Shown in pieces: positions 1 to 5,697 of a stretch of DNA of 21,751 nucleotides. Position 1 is the first letter of the stretch; every line of letters starts with the position of its first letter. The translations under genes were made by a program, and so were the position numbers. Origin of the DNA: CAYMFD01 sp964389475 (lineage in GTDB: Bacteria; Bacteroidota; Bacteroidia; Chitinophagales; Saprospiraceae); assembly GCA_964389475.1 (NCBI GenBank), contig CAYMFD010000059.1, positions 1 through 21,751 on the forward strand, read 5' to 3'. The notes below the pieces were generated by a model. That model was not told where the DNA came from. It did no database searches and saw nothing but the letters and a program-made list of their open reading frames with translations.

Positions 1-957
1 CTCCGCCCACTCTCGCGCAAAATAGGTGATAATGGCATCGGCACCCGCACGGCGTATGCTTGTCAGCGTCTCTGGCATGACGGTCTCGTAGTCTAGCCAT
101 CCATTTTGACAAGCGGCATATAGCATAGCACACTCGCCACTCACGTGATAGGCAGCCACAGGTGTATCATAGTGATCCTTGAGGCTTTTGATGATGTCTA
201 GGTAGTGGAGGGCTGGCTTGACCATGATAAAGTCTGCACCCTCGTTGCTGTCAAGTAGGCCTTCGGTAAGCGCCTCGCGACTATTACTAGGGTCCATCTG
301 GTAGGTCTTCTTATCACCCGACTTAGGGGCAGAGTCTAGCGCATCTCTAAATGGCCCGTAGAAGCCACTGGCATATTTAGCCGTATAGGCCATAATGCTA
401 GTCGTATAGTAGCCTGCCTGATCTAGGGCATCGCGTATGTAGCCTATCCGGCCGTCCATCATATCACTAGGCCCCAGCATATCAAAACCAGCCTGCGCCT
501 GGGCTATTGACATCTTGGCTAGTATGGGTAGTGATTCGTCATTGAGTATCTCCCCATCCTCGACCAGGCCGTCGTGGCCATCGCTAGAGTAAGGGTCCAT
601 AGCTACGTCAGAGATCAGGCAGATCTCTGGATACTGGGCCTTGATGGTGGCCGCCGCTGTTAGGTAGAAGTTGTCATCGGCGTAGCTGTAGGTAGCTGTT
701 TTGTCTTTCTTTTCCTCAGGTATCGCAGGGAAAACCATGAACTTATCGATGCCTAGCGAGGAGCACTCACTGATCTCGACGAGCATATGGTCTAGTGTCA
801 TTCTGCTAGCCATCGGGAGGGACTTAATGACCTCCTTGACTCCGGTCCCTGGTAGGAGAAAGAGCGGCTGTATAAGGTTACTGACATGAAGCCTAGTTTC
901 GCGATGTAGTGATCGTAAGGCCTCTGATTTTCTATTTCTGCGTGGTCGTATTCTCAT
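1..957 (-). CDS. hemB: delta-aminolevulinic acid dehydratase (porphobilinogen synthase), 3' end outside window
   Basis: Condenses two 5-aminolevulinate molecules to porphobilinogen in tetrapyrrole (heme) synthesis, in the cytoplasm. The frame is open from 957 to the window edge, about 319 codons, nearly the full usual length (~325), so only a few C-terminal residues are missing. Counting from the upstream ATG at 960, the Schiff-base lysines are both visible: K195 in AYTAKYASGFYGPFR and K248 in FIMVKPALHYLDI. The metal-site loop reads DVAMDPYSSDGHDG (about 118-131), without the cysteines of Zn-dependent enzymes, so the Mg-type form is likely. Two ATGs are adjacent (960 and 957); 957 gives the typical MRIRPRRNR beginning. 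The start lies inside the end of yidD (26-29 bp overlap in another frame), which points to translational coupling as the last visible gene of the operon. Identity is very secure. Confidence 0.96.
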   Translation of the reverse strand, partial: MRIRPRRNRKSEALRSLHRETRLHVSNLIQPLFLLPGTGVKEVIKSLPMASRMTLDHMLVEISECSSLGIDKFMVFPAIPEEKKDKTATYSYADDNFYLTAAATIKAQYPEICLISDVAMDPYSSDGHDGLVEDGEILNDESLPILAKMSIAQAQAGFDMLGPSDMMDGRIGYIRDALDQAGYYTTSIMAYTAKYASGFYGPFRDALDSAPKSGDKKTYQMDPSNSREALTEGLLDSNEGADFIMVKPALHYLDIIKSLKDHYDTPVAAYHVSGECAMLYAACQNGWLDYETVMPETLTSIRRAGADAIITYFAREWAE

Positions 958-1177
958 CATTATTTTTTGTGGGTACAGGATCATGGCCATGACTGCCCCA
1001 GGGGTGACATCGGCCTATACGCTTGATAGCTAGCCAGCTACCCTTGATAGCTCCCCACTCTCGTAGTGCATTGATAGCATATTGACTACACGTAGGGGTG
1101 TAGCGGCAAGTCTGCCCTAGTAGAGGGGATAGCAGTATCTGGTATAGTCGTATAGGTAGTATCAGCAGCTTGCTCAT
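932..1177 (-). CDS. yidD: membrane protein insertion efficiency factor YidD
   Basis: An 81-aa protein of the YidD (DUF37) family, small membrane-associated proteins that assist YidC-dependent insertion of inner-membrane proteins. The family core is visible as CRYTPTCSQYAI at residues 24-35, with two cysteines, and it is preceded by an amphipathic hydrophobic N-terminus. The start overlaps the holA stop in an ATGA arrangement, and the tail overlaps the hemB start by about 26 bp. The last ~20 residues, after HPWGSHGHDP, are polar and low in complexity; they are the part that shares DNA with hemB, so they may be less constrained. Usually yidD sits beside rpmH/rnpA/yidC; here it is in a holA-hemB run. 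Confidence 0.93.
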   Translation of the reverse strand: MSKLLILPIRLYQILLSPLLGQTCRYTPTCSQYAINALREWGAIKGSWLAIKRIGRCHPWGSHGHDPVPTKNNDENTTTQK

Positions 1178-2175
1178 CCTAGGATCGTAAAGACTAGTTC
1201 TTGCATGATCTTCTTGGCATTCGTAGATCTGCTATCTACACCCTTGCTATGCTTATCCGCTGTCGCTAGAGCCTCGAATATCTCGGCCAGCTTGTCCATA
1301 GGGTAGTGCCGTATAGCTGACCTATACTCTTTGACGAAGTACGGACTGCCTAGGCCGATTACTTTGGCCAGTGCCGCATCATTCTGACCTTGGTAGGCAG
1401 CAGCCTTGTATACTTTGACAAAGTAACCATATAGACTACTGATGATCATGGTGATGTGATTGTTCTTTTGGTCCCCAGCGAAGAAGTTGATGATCTTGTG
1501 TACCTTGACAACATCTCGGTGGCTCAGTGCCTTGTGTAGCTCGAAGACATTGTACTCCTTACTGATACCGACCTGCTCCTGCACATGCTCTGTGGTGATG
1601 GTCGTAGCGCCATCGAGATTGAGGATGAGCTTGCTGATCTCATTGGTAACCTTGCTCAGGTCGGTACCTAGGTACTCGGCGAGGAGGTTAGCCGTCTGTT
1701 TGTCGATGCTGAACTTGTGGGTCTTGACATACTGCATGATCCAGTCTGCCATCTTATAGTCTCTGATGGGTTCTGCATCTATGATTACTCCTGCCTTGGC
1801 TATGGCCTTGGCGAGTTTGGTGTTCTTCTTGATCTTTTTGTACTTATGCGCTAGTACCAGTACGGTCTGTGGACTGGGCTGTGTCGCGTAGCTCAGGAGG
1901 TCCTGTATCTTGGGCAGGTCCTGGGCTTCTTTGACGATGACGACGCGACGATCGGCCATCATAGGGTATTGTCGCACCTCGTCTAGTACGGCCTTGACAT
2001 CTATATCCTTGCCATATACGACGATCTGGTTAAATGCCTTGCCAGCCTCATCTAAGGCATGGGCCTCGATATAGTCTGATACGATGTCTATAAAGTAGGG
2101 CTCGGCTCCATGTAGCAGATAGATAGGGTGGTAGATGCCCTGCTTAAGCTCCGTAAGTATATCCGTGTATGTCAT
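1174..2175 (-). CDS. holA: DNA polymerase III subunit delta
   Basis: A 333-aa protein with the usual length and beginning of the clamp-loader delta subunit: HPIYLLHGAEPYFID near residue 16, followed by an AAA+-like fold without a working P-loop. Delta opens the beta sliding clamp during replication. Further family features are the VVIVKEAQDL stretch around residue 100, the LAEYLGTDLSKVTNEISKL segment around residue 170, and a helical C-terminal domain ending in KKIMQELVFTIL. The ATG follows the TAG stop of the upstream membrane gene with no spacer, and its TGA overlaps the yidD ATG, so it lies inside one transcript. Lengthy ORFs on the opposite strand here are shadows. Confidence 0.93.
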   Translation of the reverse strand: MTYTDILTELKQGIYHPIYLLHGAEPYFIDIVSDYIEAHALDEAGKAFNQIVVYGKDIDVKAVLDEVRQYPMMADRRVVIVKEAQDLPKIQDLLSYATQPSPQTVLVLAHKYKKIKKNTKLAKAIAKAGVIIDAEPIRDYKMADWIMQYVKTHKFSIDKQTANLLAEYLGTDLSKVTNEISKLILNLDGATTITTEHVQEQVGISKEYNVFELHKALSHRDVVKVHKIINFFAGDQKNNHITMIISSLYGYFVKVYKAAAYQGQNDAALAKVIGLGSPYFVKEYRSAIRHYPMDKLAEIFEALATADKHSKGVDSRSTNAKKIMQELVFTILG

Positions 2176-2559
2176 CTAGTGGTCTACTTTACTGATCTCA
2201 TGGAGAAAGTACGTCTCAAAGATCGTAAACCCAATGTAGGTGATGAAGAATGGCACAATAAATAGTGTGGTGTCTATATCCCTAGTCTGCGTATATGCGA
2301 CTACAATCAGTACGGCCAAGAATAGCTTTCCCATCATATTGCCAAGTACCAGTCTCACCAGCGCATACTTGTCCTTGCTGCCAGCGAGCCGGCTAGCCAG
2401 CAGGTAGACGACAATACTCAAGGGTAGTATGAGTCCCATCGATATGTAGAATAGAGCTGCATGATGTTCTAGGCCCGTCATGTAGATAAAACTGTAACCA
2501 AGTACGATGACTAGCACCGTCGTAGTCATTATCCCACGTATAAATGTGCTTTTATCCAT
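2176..2559 (-). CDS. 127-aa four-helix membrane protein, ATP synthase accessory-like
   Basis: A small integral membrane protein with four clear hydrophobic helices at about residues 8-28, 34-55, 70-88 and 98-116. There are positive charges between helices 2 and 3 (SRLAGSKDKYALVR). No catalytic motif is visible. In Bacteroidota, a protein of this size and topology commonly lies between atpZ and atpB; some resemble AtpI, which helps assemble the c-ring. Here it lies just after the atpZ-like gene (5-bp gap), but the next gene is holA rather than atpB. An AtpI-like role is inferred from position and topology; I do not recognise the sequence with certainty. Confidence 0.75.
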   Translation of the reverse strand: MDKSTFIRGIMTTTVLVIVLGYSFIYMTGLEHHAALFYISMGLILPLSIVVYLLASRLAGSKDKYALVRLVLGNMMGKLFLAVLIVVAYTQTRDIDTTLFIVPFFITYIGFTIFETYFLHEISKVDH

Positions 2560-2564
2560 ATCGA

Positions 2565-2786
2565 CTAATCTTTGGCGTCCATCTCTAGGTCCTTCATGAG
2601 CTTAGCTACCCAGCCACCGAAGCCTAATAGTAAAAAGAGGATGGTAAACCAAGGTTGCTCTAGCTCCAGATAAGCGTCAAGTTTTTGACCAGCATAAACA
2701 GCTATCCCTAGTAGGGCAAATAGTGTAAAACCAATGCCTGAGTACTTGAGATACTTGTTGGAGTTAGTGCTAGATGACTTGGGCAT
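2565..2786 (-). CDS. atpZ: AtpZ/AtpI family small membrane protein
   Basis: A 73-aa protein with two membrane helices (about 13-31 and 45-62) separated by the short charged segment YAGQKLDAYLELEQPW. This is the AtpZ (F0F1-ATPase subunit, putative Ca/Mg transporter) pattern. AtpZ proteins are encoded at the head of many bacterial atp operons and are thought to act with AtpI in rotor-ring assembly or Mg2+ supply. It lies 8 bp after bactofilin and 5 bp before the next membrane gene, so the three are co-transcribed. No F-type ATP synthase structural gene is visible in the window. Confidence 0.8.
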   Translation of the reverse strand: MPKSSSTNSNKYLKYSGIGFTLFALLGIAVYAGQKLDAYLELEQPWFTILFLLLGFGGWVAKLMKDLEMDAKD

Positions 2787-2794
2787 AGAAAGTA

Positions 2795-3205
2795 CTACGA
2801 AGCCTTGGTACTATCTGTCAGAGACTTGAGCTGCTGACCACCCATGCTGCAAGTGACGTTAAATATAGCGCCAGACTGCACCAGTAGCTTTTCGGTCTTG
2901 ATATCACCCATGATCTTAGCCGACTCTCGTACGTTGAGCAGCTCTTTGACGACAAGGTTTCCATCAAATGATCCCTCTATTACGGCATGTGTGCAGTCTA
3001 TATCACCTGACACATGTCCTTGGGGTCCTATTATCACCTTGCCCTTACATATAAGGGTGCCTATGAGCTTGCCATCAACTCTGATGTCATTATCAGTAGT
3101 GATTTTGCCCTCGAGAGTAGTACCCGCAGTAAGGCTATTGGTAGCACCTGATGATGCTACAGTCATGTTTGTATCTACGGACTTCTTATTGCTTTTACCT
3201 AGCAT
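2795..3205 (-). CDS. bactofilin family polymer-forming protein
   Basis: A 136-aa bactofilin (DUF583). After a Ser/Thr-rich N-terminal tail (about 1-25) comes the beta-helix core, with its repeating hydrophobic/glycine pattern, e.g. TTLEGKITTDNDIRVDGKLI, GPQGHVSGDIDCTHAVIEG and SFDGNLVVKE. A short polar C-terminal tail follows. Bactofilins form non-nucleotide filaments that scaffold cell-wall enzymes or shape determinants at the inner membrane. It is the first gene of the left-hand operon; the ATG at 3205 is preceded by an A-rich stretch. In Bacteroidota a peptidase M23 gene often neighbours bactofilin; none is seen here, although the envelope genes mlaD and the amidase lie just upstream. Confidence 0.93.
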   Translation of the reverse strand: MLGKSNKKSVDTNMTVASSGATNSLTAGTTLEGKITTDNDIRVDGKLIGTLICKGKVIIGPQGHVSGDIDCTHAVIEGSFDGNLVVKELLNVRESAKIMGDIKTEKLLVQSGAIFNVTCSMGGQQLKSLTDSTKAS

Positions 3206-3296
3206 AGTTCTTATTAATATTGGCCTAGTGCGACATCATTGTCATCATTGGGTGATATGCTCGACAGCCATGGGTAGCGCAAGATATAGGAGAGCG

Positions 3297-3319
3297 ACCT
3301 AGGACACAATAGTCTAGGT
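3297..3319. repeat. short inverted repeat in the mlaD-bactofilin gap
   Basis: A perfect 6-bp inverted repeat, ACCTAG / CTAGGT, with an 11-bp loop lies in the 148-bp gap between the mlaD stop and the bactofilin start. There is no T-run after either arm, so it is not a convincing intrinsic terminator. The rest of the gap (3206-3353) shows no clear TAnnTTTG promoter box for the bactofilin operon. The match may be chance. Confidence 0.25.
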
Positions 3320-3353
3320 ACTTTATCTATCCACAAGATGTTAGTACGACCGC

Positions 3354-4394
3354 TTATTGCCTGTTAGCAGGATCATCCTCTGGCACTACGTACGCCTTGG
3401 ATTTTTTGCCAAAAACGGACACATTTACGTATCGCTTGGGATTGAGGCGTAAATCCTGCAGTAGTAAAGATAGATTGGCGCTGGTCTCCTCCAGATTTGT
3501 GTATAGCTTAGGATCGTTGATGAGTTGAGCCATGCTCCCCTCACCCGACTGCATCTCTGTTACTAGATCTGTGAGTTTGGCTATTGCCGTGTTACTTTCT
3601 TTGGCGGTTGCCTCAAAAGCCGTGATGGCCTGATCGGCGGATAGGATAGCTTTGTTGGCATTACTACCCACTGAGGCTATATCGGCCTTGTTTAATGCTT
3701 GACTGACCTGCTCTAGGTTACCCAAGATATTAGCGATTTTCTCGTCGCTCGCTGCAAGGCTGCCCGACAGATCATCTACGTTTCGCAGAGTACTGCTTAG
3801 GTTTTTAGACGATTGGCGTAGTAGGGCATCTAGAGACTCGGTAATGTCTGCTAGGTTTTCGATGGTGGTAGTTAGATTATTTGATACGTCATTGACCATC
3901 GAGGTACTGTCGCTCATGCTGCTACCTAGGGCAGAGGTGAGCTCATCTACGTAACTTGATATTTCGCCTTTTGGTACCATTGATTCTAGTAGGCCTTCTA
4001 TCCTTCCAGGGAGCACATCGCCTGTTTTGACACAGTCGTTTTTGCACATGTAATCATACTCGATAGCTAGTGCCTTACCACCTACGAGACCTTCACTGAT
4101 CATCTTGGCCGTGGCCGTAGCAGGTATGCCGTACTCTCCTTCTATGTAGTACTCTACTTCCATCTCCTTGACATTTTCAGGGTTGACGGTGATCGCTGTG
4201 ACATTACCTACTTTGAAGCCATTGATGTATACAGGAGATGTAACGGCTAGCTGAAAGACGTCTTCAAATGTACTGTAGAGGGTGACTGACTTAGCGAAGA
4301 GCTTCTGCCCCTTGAGGAATGAGTATCCCCAGATCATCATCAGCACAGTGCCGATGGCTATGACGCCTAATTTTAGTTCTTTGCTGATTGTCAC
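3354..4394 (-). CDS. MCE/MlaD family lipid-transport protein
   Basis: A 346-aa protein with one N-terminal membrane helix (about 8-26), an MCE (mammalian cell entry/MlaD) domain at about 36-115, and a long helical region with many Ser/Asn/Leu heptads (about 145-300). The tail, GEGSMAQLINDPKLYTNLE followed by LNPKRYVNVSVFGKK, is characteristic of Bacteroidota MCE proteins. MCE proteins bind phospholipids in the periplasm and work with an MlaE/MlaF-type ABC transporter; those partners are not in this window. The first codon is GTG at 4394: an in-frame TAA lies upstream at 4415-4413 and no ATG falls between. The amidase gene ends outside the window of overlap, 103 bp upstream on the same strand. 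Confidence 0.9.
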   Translation of the reverse strand: MTISKELKLGVIAIGTVLMMIWGYSFLKGQKLFAKSVTLYSTFEDVFQLAVTSPVYINGFKVGNVTAITVNPENVKEMEVEYYIEGEYGIPATATAKMISEGLVGGKALAIEYDYMCKNDCVKTGDVLPGRIEGLLESMVPKGEISSYVDELTSALGSSMSDSTSMVNDVSNNLTTTIENLADITESLDALLRQSSKNLSSTLRNVDDLSGSLAASDEKIANILGNLEQVSQALNKADIASVGSNANKAILSADQAITAFEATAKESNTAIAKLTDLVTEMQSGEGSMAQLINDPKLYTNLEETSANLSLLLQDLRLNPKRYVNVSVFGKKSKAYVVPEDDPANRQ

Positions 4395-4424
4395 TATTGC
4401 CGTACTTGCTGATTAAAGTAAATA

Positions 4425-4443
4425 CGAAAGTAAGGATATCCTT
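4425..4443 (-). promoter_or_regulatory. possible mlaD promoter with adjacent 12-bp palindrome
   Basis: On the minus strand, TACTTTCG (4432-4425) matches the Bacteroidota -7 consensus TAnnTTTG at all but one position and sits about 30 bp before the mlaD GTG. Immediately upstream is the perfect palindrome AAGGATATCCTT (4432-4443), which touches the box and could be a protein-binding site. Weak evidence; the palindrome could be chance in a 103-bp gap. Confidence 0.28.
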
Positions 4444-4497
4444 TACAATAGGCCGCCATTAAGCAATAGCAAATCCAAATCAGCCTTGCTTGGAACC

Positions 4498-5637
4498 TTA
4501 CGAACCAGTAATGACCCTTGCAGCTGTGATGCCATCGTGTACGAGTCGTTCCTTGTAGGTCGTTGCTAACTGCTCGTCAACGAAGCGACCGACTGTGACT
4601 GTATACTCATGACCGCTCTGGTCGACCTGTAGGTGTGGATATATCTCCCAATCGTCGAGCTGTGCTGTGGTGGGCGGGGTGGCTAGCTCAGCGATACGTA
4701 CAGTATAGTAGGTGGTCGTGCTCACTTCTTCTTGGTAGGTGACGGCGACGGCGTGGTGCTGAGTGCTGCCCTGATGTCGAGTGGTCGAATGACTAGGGTG
4801 GTGGTTGATCGCTACGGCAGCTGGTGCTAGCGTCCGAGATATGGCGTCCGCTATACCGTGGGCGATATTGGTTTGGTTGTCAGGGTCATTGAGGGTTATC
4901 TCGTCTGTAGGATTGGTCAAGAAGCCCGCCTCCACCAGTACACTCGGCATACTGGTCGCACGTAGTACCACGAATCCTGCCTGCTTAACACCTCGACTTC
5001 TACGCATAGTGGACGTGAGGGATCGCTCGATATGGCTGGCCAGGGTTAAGCTTTGCTCTAGGTGGGCCTGCTGCTCTCGAGCCAGCAATATATGGCCAAG
5101 CGGACTGTCTGGATCGTAGCCATCATAAACGCTACTGGTACTTTCTAGGTAGATAGATCGGTTCTCACGCTTAGCCACTGCGAGGTTTTCTTCGGAGGTA
5201 TGTAGTCCCATGACGAAGGTCTCGGAGCCATGGATGGTCGTATTTTCTGATCCGTTGCAGTGTATCGATACGAAGAGGTCAGCCTGACGACTATTAGCGA
5301 TCGCTGTCCGCTCATAGAGGGGCAAGAACTGATCGTCCGTACGTGTGTAGACCACCTGTATGTCAGGTCGGACCTCTAGTGCTGTACCTACGGCCAGCGT
5401 CAGGGCCAGCGCCACATCTTTCTCCTGACTGTATAGGCCTAGGCAGCCGCTGTCCTTGCCTCCGTGACCGGCATCTAGGACGATCGTATAGCCCGAATCC
5501 TGGTTTAAGCCATATTTAACGGCTTGTGCCGCAGCATCTAGGCATAGTCTTGGCATCGTTATCGTTAGTACTACGATAAGAGTCGACCGAAGTGAACGTC
5601 TTACTAGGGGCAATATGTACTTTTGCTCTCTTGGCAC
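4498..5637 (-). CDS. N-acetylmuramoyl-L-alanine amidase (Amidase_3) with SPOR-like C-terminus
   Basis: A 379-aa zinc amidase that cuts the bond between MurNAc and the peptide stem of peptidoglycan, in the periplasm. An N-terminal hydrophobic segment (about 17-39, ending AAAQA) serves as signal peptide. The catalytic domain spans about 48-270. Expected ligands are visible: H58 in LDAGHGG, E72 in SQEKD, H126 in SIHCN, and the catalytic E236 in VLVEAGFLTN. After a His/Thr-rich linker (276-300), the last ~70 residues (YYTVRIAEL...YTVTVGRFVDEQLA...ITAARVI) look like a SPOR domain, which would bind denuded septal glycan. The start is GTG at 5637: an in-frame TAA lies at 5667-5665 and no earlier ATG exists. 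ATG at 5556 would remove the signal peptide. Confidence 0.92.
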   Translation of the reverse strand: MPREQKYILPLVRRSLRSTLIVVLTITMPRLCLDAAAQAVKYGLNQDSGYTIVLDAGHGGKDSGCLGLYSQEKDVALALTLAVGTALEVRPDIQVVYTRTDDQFLPLYERTAIANSRQADLFVSIHCNGSENTTIHGSETFVMGLHTSEENLAVAKRENRSIYLESTSSVYDGYDPDSPLGHILLAREQQAHLEQSLTLASHIERSLTSTMRRSRGVKQAGFVVLRATSMPSVLVEAGFLTNPTDEITLNDPDNQTNIAHGIADAISRTLAPAAVAINHHPSHSTTRHQGSTQHHAVAVTYQEEVSTTTYYTVRIAELATPPTTAQLDDWEIYPHLQVDQSGHEYTVTVGRFVDEQLATTYKERLVHDGITAARVITGS

Positions 5638-5659
5638 AAATAAATTGAACTGATTACTG

Positions 5660-5667
5660 CAAACTTA
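5660..5667 (-). promoter_or_regulatory. candidate -7 box for the amidase
   Basis: TAAGTTTG on the minus strand matches TAnnTTTG exactly and lies 22 bp before the amidase GTG, which would give a leader of about 15-20 nt. No TTG/TTTG is found 18 bp upstream. The 60-bp divergent gap with lptD is AT-rich and probably holds both promoters. Confidence 0.42.
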
Positions 5668-5697
5668 CATATTATAAATTATTTATATGTATTAAGG

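Noticed and set aside
1460..1759. 99-codon plus-strand ORF within holA
   Set aside because: Antisense shadow of holA without a promoter or a family resemblance.
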